Source: Geodermatophilus obscurus | GTDB taxonomy: Bacteria; Actinomycetota; Actinomycetes; Mycobacteriales; Geodermatophilaceae | DNA length: 64,000 nt | Assembly (NCBI RefSeq): GCF_900115395.1 | Contig: NZ_FOWE01000008.1 | Location: 209,195 to 273,194 of the forward strand | Direction: 5' to 3' | In this document: positions 8,145 through 16,922 of the stretch, one piece after another | Layout of the letters: each line of letters opens with the position of its first letter | How positions within the stretch are numbered: the first letter of the stretch is position 1 | Position numbers and translations under genes: made by a program | Notes under the pieces: model-generated | The model's input: the letters and a program-made list of their open reading frames with translations, nothing else | Databases searched by the model: none | What the model was told of the DNA's origin: nothing

Positions 8145-9155
8145 GTGCCCGACCGCACCTACCTGGACACCGCCGAGCTCGACCGCACCGACCCCGAGGG
8201 CGCGATCGCGGCCGCGGCAAAGCGCTGCTCGAACTGGGGCCGCTGGGGTGCCGACGACGTGCTCGGCACGCTCAACCTCCTCACCGAGGACAAGCGGCGC
8301 GAGGGTGCCGCGCTGGTCCGCCGCGGGGTGAGCTTCTCGCTGTCGCAGCGCTTCGACGCCGACGGCCCGCAGAAGGGCTGGCGCCGCCGCACCAACCCGG
8401 TGCACACGATGCTCGACACCGGCACCGACGCCGAGCGCGGCGTGCAGGGCTTCCCGCACGGCATCGGCGGCGCCGACGACGTGATCGCCATGCCGCTGCA
8501 GGCCTCCACCCAGTGGGACGGCCTCGGCCACATCTTCGACCACGGCGACGCCTGGAACGGCCGCCGCGCGGGCGACGTCGTGACCAGCCTCGGCGACGCC
8601 GTCACCGGCATCGAGACCGTCGCCGACCGCATCGCCGGCCGCGGCGTGCTCCTCGACGTCGGCCGCGCGCGCGGGGACGACGGTGAGCTGCCCGACGGCT
8701 TCGCCATCACCCCCGCGCACCTCGAGGCGACCATCGCCGCGCAGGGCGACACGGCCCGGGTCGGCCGCGGCGACCTGCTGCTGGTGCGCACCGGCCAGCT
8801 CACCCGCGCCCGCCGCTCGGTGGCCGCCGGCACCGGCTGGGGCGACTACGCCGGCGGTCCCGCGCCGGGCCTGTCCTTCACCAGCGCCGACTGGCTGCAC
8901 GCCACCGACATCGCCGGGATCGCCACCGACACCTGGGGCTTCGAGGTGCGGCCCAACGAGTTCGACGTCGCCTTCCAGCCGCTGCACCAGGTCGCCATCC
9001 CGCACATCGGCCTGTTCCTCGGCGAGCTGTGGGACCTCGACGCCCTCGCCGCCGACTGCGCCGCCGACGGCGTCTGGGAGTTCTTCCTCGCCGCCGCCCC
9101 CCTGCCCGTGACCGGCGCCGTCGGCGCCCCGGTCAACCCGATCGCCGTCAAGTGA
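8145..9155 (+). CDS. Cyclase-family metal-dependent hydrolase
   Basis: 336 aa of the cyclase superfamily, which includes kynurenine formamidase, isatin hydrolase and trans-dienelactone hydrolase. The metal-site region reads STQWDGLGHIFDHGDAWNG, equivalent to the H-x-G-T-H-x-D motif with the first ligand as Gln in a QWDGLGH variant. Near the end PLHQVAIPHIGLFLGELWDL is typical of the long-form cyclases. GAGGAGG at 8132 precedes the GTG at 8145. It is the first gene of the catabolic operon; the likely reaction is hydrolysis of an amide or lactone intermediate, inferred from family and context. Confidence 0.87.
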   Translation: MPDRTYLDTAELDRTDPEGAIAAAAKRCSNWGRWGADDVLGTLNLLTEDKRREGAALVRRGVSFSLSQRFDADGPQKGWRRRTNPVHTMLDTGTDAERGVQGFPHGIGGADDVIAMPLQASTQWDGLGHIFDHGDAWNGRRAGDVVTSLGDAVTGIETVADRIAGRGVLLDVGRARGDDGELPDGFAITPAHLEATIAAQGDTARVGRGDLLLVRTGQLTRARRSVAAGTGWGDYAGGPAPGLSFTSADWLHATDIAGIATDTWGFEVRPNEFDVAFQPLHQVAIPHIGLFLGELWDLDALAADCAADGVWEFFLAAAPLPVTGAVGAPVNPIAVK

Positions 9156-9166
9156 GGGAGGCCCCC

Positions 9167-10297
9167 GTGCCCGCCGTCAGCACCGTCCTCGTCGTGGGGG
9201 CCGGCCTCGCCGGCGCCGCCACCGCGATCCGCCTGGCCGAGGCCGGCGTCGCCGTCGACCTGGTCGAGATCAGGCCCGAGGTGGCCGCGCTCGGCTCCGG
9301 CATCACCCTCCAGGGCAACGCGCTGCGCGAGCTGCGCACCCTCGGTGTCTGGGAGCAGGCGTCGGCCGCGGGGTACGCGTTCGACGTCACCGGCATCCGG
9401 GCGCCGGACCCCGCCGGCAGCGTCGTCGCGGAGATCCCCGACGCGCGCACCGGCGGCCCCGACCTGCCGGCCGTCATGGGGATGTCGCGTCCCGAGCTGG
9501 CGCGGATCCTCACCGACCGGGCCGCCGAGGTGGGCGTGAAGGTCCGCCTCGGGACGACGCACACCGAGCTGCGGCAGGACGGGGCCGGCGTCGACGTCGC
9601 CTTCGCCGACGGCTCCACCGGCCGCTACGACCTCGTCGTCGGCGCGGACGGCCTGCGCTCCTGGACCCGCCGCGCCCTGGGCATCGAGCTGGAGACCCGG
9701 CCGATCGGCATGGGCATCTGGCGCGCGTTCGGGCCCCGCCCGGCCAGCGTGACCCGCACCGACCTGTACTACGGCGGGCCGTCGTTCATCGCCGGCTACT
9801 GCCCCACCGGCGAGGACTCGCTCTACGCCTACATCGTCGAGCCCGCCCAGGACCGCTCCACGCTGACGCCCGAGGAGCAGCTGGCCACGATGCGCCGCCT
9901 CGCCGAGGCCTACCACGGCCCGTGGGACGACGTCCGCGAGACGCTCACCGACCCGTCCCGGGTGAACTACACCTGGTTCGAGACGCACGTGCTGCCCGCA
10001 CCGTGGAACCGCGGCCGCGTCGTGCTGATCGGCGACGCCGCGCACACCTGCCCGCCCACGATCGCCCAGGGCGGCGCCCAGGCCCTCGAGGACGCCTACG
10101 CCCTGACCGACCTGCTGCTCACCCGGCCGGTGCTGGACCAGGACCTCTGGGACGCCTTCACCGCCCGCCGCTTCGACCGCGCCCGCACCGTCGTCGAGGC
10201 CTCCAACCAGCTCGCCCAGTGGCAGCTCGACCACGTCCGCGGCGACATCCCGGGGCTCATGCGCTCCGTCGCCCAGCTCGTCTCCCAGCCCGCCTGA
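9167..10297 (+). CDS. FAD-dependent aromatic hydroxylase (group A monooxygenase)
   Basis: 376 aa. An N-terminal dinucleotide fold (VLVVGAGLAGAATAIRLAEAG), a central DLVVGADGLRSWTR motif that binds FAD and NAD(P)H, and GDAAHTCPPTIAQGGAQALE for the FAD ribityl chain are all present. This is the single-component salicylate / 3-hydroxybenzoate hydroxylase type, which inserts OH into a phenolic or heteroaromatic ring. GGGAGG at 9156 supports the GTG at 9167, 11 bp after the cyclase stop. Confidence 0.92.
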   Translation: MPAVSTVLVVGAGLAGAATAIRLAEAGVAVDLVEIRPEVAALGSGITLQGNALRELRTLGVWEQASAAGYAFDVTGIRAPDPAGSVVAEIPDARTGGPDLPAVMGMSRPELARILTDRAAEVGVKVRLGTTHTELRQDGAGVDVAFADGSTGRYDLVVGADGLRSWTRRALGIELETRPIGMGIWRAFGPRPASVTRTDLYYGGPSFIAGYCPTGEDSLYAYIVEPAQDRSTLTPEEQLATMRRLAEAYHGPWDDVRETLTDPSRVNYTWFETHVLPAPWNRGRVVLIGDAAHTCPPTIAQGGAQALEDAYALTDLLLTRPVLDQDLWDAFTARRFDRARTVVEASNQLAQWQLDHVRGDIPGLMRSVAQLVSQPA

Positions 10298-10300
10298 CCA

Positions 10301-10320
10301 GCCTTTATCGCGATAAGGGC
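10301..10320. promoter_or_regulatory. 20-bp AT-rich palindrome inside the catabolic operon
   Basis: GCCTTTATCGCGATAAGGGC is a palindrome with one mismatched pair; the core TTATCGCGATAA (10305-10316) is perfect. It occupies most of the 43-bp gap between the monooxygenase stop and the dioxygenase ATG and is conspicuously AT-rich for this DNA. It looks like an operator for a dimeric repressor and an internal promoter-control site. As RNA it has no loop and would be a poor hairpin. Confidence 0.6.
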
Positions 10321-10340
10321 TCCTCCTCGGAGAGAGACAC

Positions 10341-11279
10341 ATGACCCAGCGCCTGATCACCCACCTGCGGCACGTCGACCTCGCCGTGCCCGACTTCGGC
10401 AAGCAGCTCGACTTCTTCTCCGGCACCTGGGGACTGAGCACCGAGCACACCGACCCGGGACTGGCCTTCCTGGCCGCCGAGGGCTCGCCGGAGCAGTACG
10501 TCGTCCGGCTGCGCGAGTCCAGCGACAAGCGGATCGACCTCATCAGCTTCGGGGCCAAGGACCGCGCCGACGTCGACACGCTGGCCGGGAACCTGGCCCG
10601 CGACGGCGTGCAGCTGGTGCACGAGCCGACCGACCTGCAGACCCCCGGCGGCGGCTACGGCTTCCGGTTCTTCGACAACGAGGGCCGCACCATCGAGGTC
10701 AGCTCGGACGTGGCGGTGCGGCAGCACCGGGCCGTCGAGGAGGGCGAGTCGATCCCGGTGCGCCTGTCGCACGTGGTGGTCAACTCCGCCGACCCGGAGG
10801 GCACGGTCGCCTTCTACGAGAAGCACCTGGCCTTCGCCCTGTCGGACACGCTCATGCACCCGCGGATGGGCAACATGATGTGGTTCATGCGGACCAACGC
10901 CTGGCACCACTCCATGGCGGTCGCCCGCGGCCCGCACGCCTCGCTGCACCACGCCAGCTTCGAGATGCGGGGCATCGACGAGTACATGCGCGGCACCGGC
11001 CGGCTGCTGCGCGCCGGCGTCGAGAAGATCTGGGGCCCGGGCCGCCACATGGCCGGCAACAACACGTTCTCCTACTTCCTCGACCCGCACGGCAACACCG
11101 TCGAGTACACGACCGAGCTCGAGGTCGTCGACGAGGACACCTGGCACCCGCACCTCTACGACTTCAGCGACCCCGAGGTCTCCGACCAGTGGGGCACGGC
11201 CAACGCGATGAACGAGTTCGTCGCGAAGAAGTCGTTCAACGACCCCGACAAGGGTCTGTTCGTCGCTCCCCCGGTCTGA
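10341..11279 (+). CDS. VOC-type extradiol ring-cleavage dioxygenase
   Basis: 312 aa with two VOC modules as in type I extradiol dioxygenases (catechol 2,3-dioxygenase, BphC). Module 1 starts [20 protein letters not shown]; module 2 carries ligand-type residues in [14 protein letters not shown] (His), [10 protein letters not shown] (His) and [12 protein letters not shown] (Glu). A C-terminal extension ([18 protein letters not shown]) follows. The predicted reaction is meta cleavage of a catechol-like ring with Fe(II) and O2. GGAGAG lies ahead of the ATG. The exact ring substrate is unknown. Confidence 0.88.
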   Translation: MTQRLITHLRHVDLAVPDFGKQLDFFSGTWGLSTEHTDPGLAFLAAEGSPEQYVVRLRESSDKRIDLISFGAKDRADVDTLAGNLARDGVQLVHEPTDLQTPGGGYGFRFFDNEGRTIEVSSDVAVRQHRAVEEGESIPVRLSHVVVNSADPEGTVAFYEKHLAFALSDTLMHPRMGNMMWFMRTNAWHHSMAVARGPHASLHHASFEMRGIDEYMRGTGRLLRAGVEKIWGPGRHMAGNNTFSYFLDPHGNTVEYTTELEVVDEDTWHPHLYDFSDPEVSDQWGTANAMNEFVAKKSFNDPDKGLFVAPPV

Positions 11280-12262
11280 TGCGGTTCGCCACCTGGGAGG
11301 CCGGCGGGGTCGTCTCCGCCGGCGTGGTCAACGACCTGCCCGACGGCAGCCCCGGGCTGCACGCGCTCCCCGCCCGGACGACGGTGCTCGACCTCGTCCG
11401 GGCGGGGCTGCCCGCCGCCCTGGAGGCCGGCGCGGCGGCCCTCGCCGGCCCCGCCGTGCCGCTGGACGACGTCCGGCTGCTGCCCCCGCTGCAGGCCCCG
11501 ACGGTGCGCGACTTCGTCGCGTTCGAGGAGCACGTCGAGGGCGTGCGGAAGGCGATCGACGGCGCCGCCGGCGTGGTCGAGGAGTGGTACCAGGCGCCGA
11601 CCTTCTACTTCACCAACCCCTACGCGCTGGTCGGCGCGCACGACGACGTCGCGGTGCCCCCGGGCTCGCAGCGCTTCGACTTCGAGCTCGAGGTCGCCGT
11701 GGTGGTCGGGCGCGACGGCGCCTCGCTGACGCCCGAGCAGGCGCGCGAGCACGTCTTCGGCTACACCGTCCTCAACGACTGGTCGGCCCGCGACCTGCAG
11801 GCCCGCGAGATGCGGGTCAACCTCGGCCCGGCCAAAGGCAAGGACTCCGCCACCACCCTCGGCCCCTGGCTGGTCACCGCCGACGAGCTCGAGCCGTTCC
11901 GGGACGACGACGGGTTCCTCGCCCTGGACATGCGGGTCAGCGTCAACGGCACCGAGATCGGCCAGGACCTGCTGAGCAACATGGGCTGGCCGTTCGAGGA
12001 GCTCGTCGGCTACGCCTCGCGCGGCACGCAGGTGCGGGCCGGGGACGTCCTGGGCTCGGGCACCTGCGGCAACGGCGGCTGCCTGGCCGAGCTGTGGGGC
12101 ACCCGCGGCGAGGCCGCCCCGCCGCCGCTGCGCCCCGGCGACGTCGTCGAGATGACCGTCGAGGGCATCGGCACCATCCGCAACCGCGTGGTGCCCGGCG
12201 TCGACCTGCCCCCGGTGCGCGCCGCCCGGCCCCGGCCGCGCACCCGCGAGCGCCCGGCGTGA
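11279..12262 (+). CDS. Fumarylacetoacetate-hydrolase-family enzyme
   Basis: 327 aa. The C-terminal two-thirds is an FAH domain: [15 protein letters not shown] supplies the acidic metal ligands, [16 protein letters not shown] and [18 protein letters not shown] are core motifs, and [16 protein letters not shown] and [15 protein letters not shown] close the domain. Family members hydrolyse or hydrate diketo acids after ring cleavage. The ATG overlaps the dioxygenase stop (TGATG), so translation is probably coupled. Confidence 0.9.
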   Translation: MRFATWEAGGVVSAGVVNDLPDGSPGLHALPARTTVLDLVRAGLPAALEAGAAALAGPAVPLDDVRLLPPLQAPTVRDFVAFEEHVEGVRKAIDGAAGVVEEWYQAPTFYFTNPYALVGAHDDVAVPPGSQRFDFELEVAVVVGRDGASLTPEQAREHVFGYTVLNDWSARDLQAREMRVNLGPAKGKDSATTLGPWLVTADELEPFRDDDGFLALDMRVSVNGTEIGQDLLSNMGWPFEELVGYASRGTQVRAGDVLGSGTCGNGGCLAELWGTRGEAAPPPLRPGDVVEMTVEGIGTIRNRVVPGVDLPPVRAARPRPRTRERPA

Positions 12263-13008
12263 GCCTGTCCGGGAAGGTCGTCGTCGTCACCGGCGCGGCC
12301 CAGGGACAGGGCGCGGCCGAGGCCCGGCTGCTGGCGGCCGAGGGCGCGACCGTGGTGGCCACCGACGTGCAGCCGGAGCCCGCCGAGGACCTCGGCGGCG
12401 CGGCCTACCGACGGCTCGACGTCACCGACGCCGCCGGCTGGGCCGAGCTGGCGGAGGCCCTGAGGAGCGGGCACGGCACCGTCCACGGCCTCGTCGCCAA
12501 CGCCGGGATCACCTGGCGCGCACGGCTGGCCGACCTCGACCCCGCCGACCTCGCGCGGGTCACCGAGGTCAACGTCACCGGCACGCTGCTCGGCATCCAG
12601 GCGCTCACCCCGCTGATGACCGGCGGCGGCTCGATCGTCGTCGTCGGCTCGGTGGCGGCGCTGACCGGCCACTTCCCCGTCGCCTACACCGCATCGAAGT
12701 GGGCGCTGCGCGGCCTGGCCAAGGCCGCGTGCCTGGAGCTCGGCCCGCGCGGCATCCGGGTCAACACCGTGCACCCCGGCTACGTCGAGACGCCGATGAC
12801 CGCCTCGGCGGCGCCTGCGTTCCGCGCCGCCAACGTCGCCGAGACCCCGCTCGGCCGCACCGGCACCGTCGACGAGGTGGCGCCCCTGGTGGCCTTCCTG
12901 CTGTCCGACGGCGCCTCCTTCGTCACCGGCGCCGAGATCCCCGTCGACGGCGGGATGACCGCCCACGGCGGCGTGAAGTCCATCAGCGACGCCGTCCGCA
13001 CCGCCTGA
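12259..13008 (+). CDS. Short-chain dehydrogenase/reductase
   Basis: 249 aa classical SDR: cofactor motif [11 protein letters not shown] (residues about 81-83), catalytic Ser in GSVAAL, and YTASK with the Tyr-x3-Lys pair. The C-terminal [15 protein letters not shown] is typical. The GTG overlaps the preceding stop by 4 bp. It probably oxidises or reduces a hydroxyl/keto group on a pathway intermediate; direction and cofactor are unresolved. Confidence 0.92.
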   Translation: MSLSGKVVVVTGAAQGQGAAEARLLAAEGATVVATDVQPEPAEDLGGAAYRRLDVTDAAGWAELAEALRSGHGTVHGLVANAGITWRARLADLDPADLARVTEVNVTGTLLGIQALTPLMTGGGSIVVVGSVAALTGHFPVAYTASKWALRGLAKAACLELGPRGIRVNTVHPGYVETPMTASAAPAFRAANVAETPLGRTGTVDEVAPLVAFLLSDGASFVTGAEIPVDGGMTAHGGVKSISDAVRTA

Positions 13009-13020
13009 GAGGAACCACCC

Positions 13021-14208
13021 GTGTTCGAGTACTTCCCCACCGGTCCCTACACCTGGAACCTCGGCGTCGTCGCGACGCTGAACTCCGGCGGGCTGATCGA
13101 CGAGGTCGACCGCGCCTGCCGGCCGATCAAGGACGCCGCGAACGCCGGGGAGGACGCCGGCACGCCGGAGTTCCTGCGCGCCTGGACCGCGCTGACCGAC
13201 CAGCTCGTCGCCCAGGCGGAGGAGGCGGAGAAGGCGGGGCACGTCCGCACCGCCGGGCAGCTGTGGTTCCGCGCCAGCAACTACCTCGCCCAGGCCGAGC
13301 GGATGCTCGCCTCCTCCGACCCGAACCGGGTGCCGACCTACCGGCGGATGCTGGAGATCGCGCAGAAGGCGTTCGAGACGCACAGCCCGCGGGTCTCGCG
13401 GGTGGAGATCCCCTACGAGGGGACCACGCTGCCGGCCTACTACTCCCAGGCGCCGGCGGCCGACGACGGCCCCGTGCCGGTCATGGTGCTGGTCAACGGG
13501 CTGGACTCCACCAAGGAGCACATGTACGCCTCGAACCACTGGGAGGAGCTGGCCGCCCGCGGCATCTCCTGCCTGATGCTCGACCAGCCCGGCACCGGCG
13601 AGGCGCTGCGCCTGCAGGGGCTGACCGCGCGGGTCGACACCGAGGCGTGGGCCGGCGCCGCCGTCGACTGGCTGGAGCAGCGCGACGACGTCGACGCCGC
13701 CCGGATCGGCATCGTCGGCTGGTCGCTGGGCGGCTACTACGCCCCGCGGGCCGCCGCGTTCGAGGAGCGCTTGGCCCTGTGCGTGGCGTGGGGCGCCAAC
13801 CACGACTGGGGTGCGGTGCAGCGCCGCCGTCGCCAGCGCGAGGGCGAGCGCCCGGTGCCGCACTACTGGGAGCACGTGCTGTGGGTGTGGGGCCAGGAGG
13901 GCGACGAGGACCACCTCGACGCGTTCCTCGACTTCGCCGACCAGGTGACCCTCGAGGGCGTCGTCGAGCGGATCACCGTGCCGTTCCTGGTCGCGCACGG
14001 GGCGAACGACCGGCAGATCCCGCTGGAGATGGCCCACCGCTCCTACGACCAGGCCGTCCACTCCCCCAAGCGGGAGCTGCGGGTGTTCACGCCCGAGGAG
14101 GGCGCCACCGAGCACATCGGCCTGGACCACCTGCCGTACGTGAGCACGTTCATCGCCGACTGGGTGGCCGACACCTTCGCCGAGCTCGGACGCGGGCGGG
14201 CGTCGTGA
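13021..14208 (+). CDS. Alpha/beta hydrolase, C-C-hydrolase-like (DHPON hydrolase type)
   Basis: 395 aa. A helical N-terminal region of about 125 residues precedes an alpha/beta-hydrolase core with VMVLVNGLDSTKEHMYA (oxyanion region), nucleophile elbow GWSLGG (Ser235), VAHGANDRQIP (acid Asp) and TEHIGLDH (His). This architecture matches the family of 2,6-dihydroxypseudooxynicotine hydrolase, which breaks C-C bonds in vinylogous diketones, and FrsA-like esterases. In a ring-cleavage operon a C-C hydrolase role is attractive but inferred. Confidence 0.87.
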   Translation: MFEYFPTGPYTWNLGVVATLNSGGLIDEVDRACRPIKDAANAGEDAGTPEFLRAWTALTDQLVAQAEEAEKAGHVRTAGQLWFRASNYLAQAERMLASSDPNRVPTYRRMLEIAQKAFETHSPRVSRVEIPYEGTTLPAYYSQAPAADDGPVPVMVLVNGLDSTKEHMYASNHWEELAARGISCLMLDQPGTGEALRLQGLTARVDTEAWAGAAVDWLEQRDDVDAARIGIVGWSLGGYYAPRAAAFEERLALCVAWGANHDWGAVQRRRRQREGERPVPHYWEHVLWVWGQEGDEDHLDAFLDFADQVTLEGVVERITVPFLVAHGANDRQIPLEMAHRSYDQAVHSPKRELRVFTPEEGATEHIGLDHLPYVSTFIADWVADTFAELGRGRAS

Positions 14209-14606
14209 GCATGCTGTTCGTCAAGCTGCCGGTGCGCGACCTCCCGGCGGCGCGGGCCTTCTACGAGGCGCTCGGCTTCCGCGTCGAGGAGACCTCCTCC
14301 GACGAGGGCGAGGCGGCGGTCGTCCTCGGCGACGAGCTCGTCCTGGCGCTGCACACCCGGGAGCGCTTCGCCGCGCTGCTGCCCGGGGAGGCCGGCGACC
14401 CGGCGCAGGCGCCGACCGTGGTCCACACCCTCACCGCGGACAGCCGCGCCGACGTCGACGACCGGGTCGCGCGGGCGGTCGCCGCCGGTGGCCGGCCCGG
14501 GCTGCCCGCGCGGGAGGCGGACGCCCGCTACACCGGCAGCTTCGCCGACCCGGACGGCAACGTCTGGGAGGTCGTCTGGATCGACCAGCTGCACGTCGTC
14601 AACTAG
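14205..14606 (+). CDS. VOC-family protein, last gene of the catabolic operon
   Basis: 133 aa single VOC fold (FVKLPVRDLPAARAFYEALGF; FADPDGNVWEVVWIDQ). It resembles the bleomycin-resistance/glyoxalase branch rather than the ring-cleaving one. Its GTG overlaps the preceding stop by 4 bp; two codons later an ATG (14211) is an alternative start. The role could be lyase, isomerase or accessory binding protein. Confidence 0.87.
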   Translation: MSMLFVKLPVRDLPAARAFYEALGFRVEETSSDEGEAAVVLGDELVLALHTRERFAALLPGEAGDPAQAPTVVHTLTADSRADVDDRVARAVAAGGRPGLPAREADARYTGSFADPDGNVWEVVWIDQLHVVN

Positions 14607-14615
14607 GCGCCGGAC

Positions 14616-14662
14616 GTCGACCTGCTGCCGTCTCCCGAGCGCGGAGACGGCAGCGGGTCGAC
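14616..14662. terminator. Bidirectional terminator, 20-bp stem
   Basis: Arms 14616-14635 and 14643-14662 (GTCGACCTGCTGCCGTCTCC and its complement with one G-T pair) with a 7-nt loop lie between the convergent ends at 14606 and 14672. The strength and position suit termination in both directions. Confidence 0.8.
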
Positions 14663-14671
14663 GACGGGCGG

Positions 14672-15550
14672 TCAGGCCACCTGGAACGAGCGCTTCGCCA
14701 GGCCGACGAAGAAGCCGTCGACCGCGGTGGTCACGCCGGCGGTGGGGTCGGTCGCGGCGCCGAGCGTGACGAACAGCGGCGTGAAGTGCTCGACCGTCGG
14801 GTGGGCGTAGCGCAGCCCGGGCGCACGCAGCCGGAACCGCGCCAGCTCCTCGACGTCGCCCCGGTCGAGCGCGTCGGCGGCCCACGCGTCGAAGTCCGCC
14901 GACCAGCCGGGGACGACGTCGGGCCGGCTCCAGTCCAGGTAGGGCAGGCCGTGGGTCATGAAGCCCGAGCCGACGACGAGCACGCCCTGCTCGCGCAGCG
15001 GCCGCAGGCGCTCGCCCAGGGCCAGCAGCGTCGTCGTGTCGTGGGTGGGCAGGCTCAGCTGCAGGACCGGGACGTCGGCCTCCGGGTACATCACCTTCAG
15101 CGGCACCCAGGCGCCGTGGTCGAGCCCGCGGCCGCGGTGCTCGAACACGTGCGCGGTCTCCGGCAGGACGGCGCGCAGCTGCTGCGCCAGCGCGGTCGCG
15201 TCCGGGGTGTCGTAGCGCATGCGGGCGTACATCGGCGCGAAGCCACCGAAGTCGTAGACGAGCTCCGTCGGCGCGGTGCTGGTGATGCCGAGGGAGTCGG
15301 ACTCCCAGTGCGCGCTGACGATGAGGACGGCCCGCGGCCGGGGCAGCGCCCGGGCCCAGCCGGCCAGCTCCCGCATCCACGCCGCGTCCTCGAACGTGGG
15401 CGGGGCGCCGTGGCTGAGGTAGAGCGCCGGCAACAGGCCGTCGTCCGGCGTCCACGCGCGGTGGCCGCCCAGCGCGGCCACGTGCTTGAGGTGCGCCCGG
15501 AACGGGTGCCGCGGGTCGATGAGCGCGTCGGCGGCGGCGGTGGGGTGCAC
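14672..15550 (-). CDS. LigB-type (DODA/YgiD) extradiol dioxygenase
   Basis: 292 aa. Class III extradiol signatures: LYLSHGAPPTF (His47 ligand), LIVSAHWES (His81 ligand), RGLDHGAWVPLKVMYP (catalytic His) and VGSGFMTHGLPYL. Members act on DOPA or other catechols, and many bacterial ones have unknown substrates. The GTG lies 2 nt after the ribA stop, so the two genes form an operon. No clear Shine-Dalgarno is visible, suggesting coupling to ribA translation. Confidence 0.9.
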   Translation of the reverse strand: MHPTAAADALIDPRHPFRAHLKHVAALGGHRAWTPDDGLLPALYLSHGAPPTFEDAAWMRELAGWARALPRPRAVLIVSAHWESDSLGITSTAPTELVYDFGGFAPMYARMRYDTPDATALAQQLRAVLPETAHVFEHRGRGLDHGAWVPLKVMYPEADVPVLQLSLPTHDTTTLLALGERLRPLREQGVLVVGSGFMTHGLPYLDWSRPDVVPGWSADFDAWAADALDRGDVEELARFRLRAPGLRYAHPTVEHFTPLFVTLGAATDPTAGVTTAVDGFFVGLAKRSFQVA

Positions 15551-15552
15551 GG

Positions 15553-16278
15553 CTAGCCCGCCAGCGGGAGGTCGAGGTCGGCCAGGTCGACGTCGGCCAG
15601 GTCGAGGTCGGCCAGGTCGAGCGTGTGCTGGGTGTGGTCGCGCTTGACGGCCAGGTAGCGGGCGTTGGCGGCCGACAGGTGCACGCCGGTGGGGACCCGC
15701 TCGGTGACGGCGACGCCGAGCAGCTGGAGCTGGGCGGCCTTGTCGGGGTTGTTGCTCAGCAGCCGCACGCGGCCGGCGCCGACGGCGGACAGCATCTGCG
15801 CGGCGGCGGTGTAGTCGCGCTCGTCCTCGTCGCGGCCCAGCGCGAGGTTGGCCTCGTAGGTGTCGAGCCCCGCGTCCTGGAAGGCGTAGGCGTCGAGCTT
15901 GGCGTACAGGCCGATGCCCCGGCCCTCCTGGCGCAGGTAGAGCAGGAACCCGCCGGCGTCGGTGATCCGCTCGACGGCCTCGCGCAGCTGCGGGCCGCAG
16001 TCGCACCGCTGCGAGCCGAGGACGTCGCCGGTGAGGCACTCGCTGTGCGGCCGCACCAGGGGCGCCTCGCCGCCGGCCGCCGAGCGGGCCAGCGCGCCGC
16101 GCCAGTCGCCGAGGCCCAGCAGCAGGTGCTCGCGGCCGTCGGCCAGCCCGTCGAAGGTCGTGACGTCGGCCGTCGTGGCGTACCCGTCGGGGAAGCGCAT
16201 CGGCACGGTCACGCGGGTGCGCACCGTCGCCGTGGGGGCCGCGACCGGCGCGAGGTCCGCGCCGAGGGAGAGGGTCAT
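15553..16278 (-). CDS. ribA: GTP cyclohydrolase II
   Basis: 241 aa stand-alone RibA that opens GTP to the first riboflavin-pathway intermediate. Zinc ligands lie in ECLTGDVLGSQRCDCGPQL (three Cys), followed by the LRQEGRGIGLYAKLDAY active-site segment and LLSNNPDKAAQL. It lacks a RibB domain. The last 20 residues are an unusual repeated LADLDLADVDLADLDL tail. It starts with ATG, divergent from a MarR gene, and is followed directly by a dioxygenase gene rather than other riboflavin genes. Confidence 0.93.
   Translation of the reverse strand: MTLSLGADLAPVAAPTATVRTRVTVPMRFPDGYATTADVTTFDGLADGREHLLLGLGDWRGALARSAAGGEAPLVRPHSECLTGDVLGSQRCDCGPQLREAVERITDAGGFLLYLRQEGRGIGLYAKLDAYAFQDAGLDTYEANLALGRDEDERDYTAAAQMLSAVGAGRVRLLSNNPDKAAQLQLLGVAVTERVPTGVHLSAANARYLAVKRDHTQHTLDLADLDLADVDLADLDLPLAG
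15571..15615. repeat. 15-bp tandem repeat in the 3' end of ribA
   Basis: Three copies of GTCGAGGTCGGCCAG (middle copy with one change) plus a partial fourth encode the acidic LADLD/LADVD tail. They could vary in copy number by slippage. Confidence 0.85.
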
Positions 16279-16292
16279 CGAGCCTCCGTTTC

Positions 16293-16306
16293 GTTGTCTC
16301 TACAAC
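16293..16306. promoter_or_regulatory. Candidate MarR operator 1
   Basis: Perfect dyad GTTGT-CTCT-ACAAC, 15 bp upstream of the ribA start, in the ribA/MarR divergent region. It resembles MarR-family operators of the TTGT-N-ACAA type. Confidence 0.55.
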
Positions 16307-16325
16307 CATGACCCTAGTCCCAGGA

Positions 16326-16341
16326 ACTTGAAGGCACAAGT
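16326..16341. promoter_or_regulatory. Candidate MarR operator 2
   Basis: Perfect dyad ACTTG-AAGGCA-CAAGT, 33 bp centre to centre from the first dyad and 22 bp before the MarR start. A second site would allow joint control of both divergent genes. Confidence 0.5.
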
Positions 16342-16362
16342 GAACGGGGGGACGATGTCGTC

Positions 16363-16872
16363 GTGGAACCCCGGTGGCTCAGCGACGAGGAGATGACGGC
16401 CTGGGTGCGCCTGGTCGCCGTCGTGGAGCTGCTCCCCGGCGTCCTCGACGGCCAGCTCCGCCGCGACGCCGGCCTGACCCACTTCGACTACCTCGTGCTC
16501 GCGATGCTGTCCGAGGCGCCGCGCCGCACCCTGCGCATGACCGAGCTGGCCACCCGCACCAACGCCACGCTCCCCCGCCTGTCGCACGTCGTGCGCCGGC
16601 TCGAGGAGCGCGGGCTGGTCGAGCGGGCGCCCTGCCCCGCCGACGGGCGGGCCACCAACGCGCGGCTCACCGACTCCGGCTGGGCGACGGTGCGGGCGAC
16701 CGCGCCGGGGCACGTGGCCACCGTCCGCGAGCACGTCCTCGACGCGCTCACCCCCGAGCAGGTCGGCCAGCTCTCCGCCATCGCCGAGGCCCTGCTGACC
16801 CGGCTCGACCCCGACCGGCGCCTCTACGTCCGGCAACTGGCCGACGACCCGGGCACCTGCCGGGACCGCTGA
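16363..16872 (+). CDS. MarR-family transcriptional regulator
   Basis: 169 aa with the MarR winged helix: LTHFDYLVLAMLSEAP, MTELATRTNATLPRLSHVVRRLEERGLVER and a wing APCPADGRATNARLTDSG. The DNA-binding core is complete. It is divergent from ribA, and two inverted repeats lie between the genes, so it probably represses itself and the ribA-dioxygenase operon. A G-rich SD-like run is about 11 nt before the GTG. Confidence 0.9.
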   Translation: MEPRWLSDEEMTAWVRLVAVVELLPGVLDGQLRRDAGLTHFDYLVLAMLSEAPRRTLRMTELATRTNATLPRLSHVVRRLEERGLVERAPCPADGRATNARLTDSGWATVRATAPGHVATVREHVLDALTPEQVGQLSAIAEALLTRLDPDRRLYVRQLADDPGTCRDR

Positions 16873-16922
16873 GTCGTCGGGCCTCGACCACGGGGTCGCT
16901 CAGCCCACCTCGACCCGATCGC

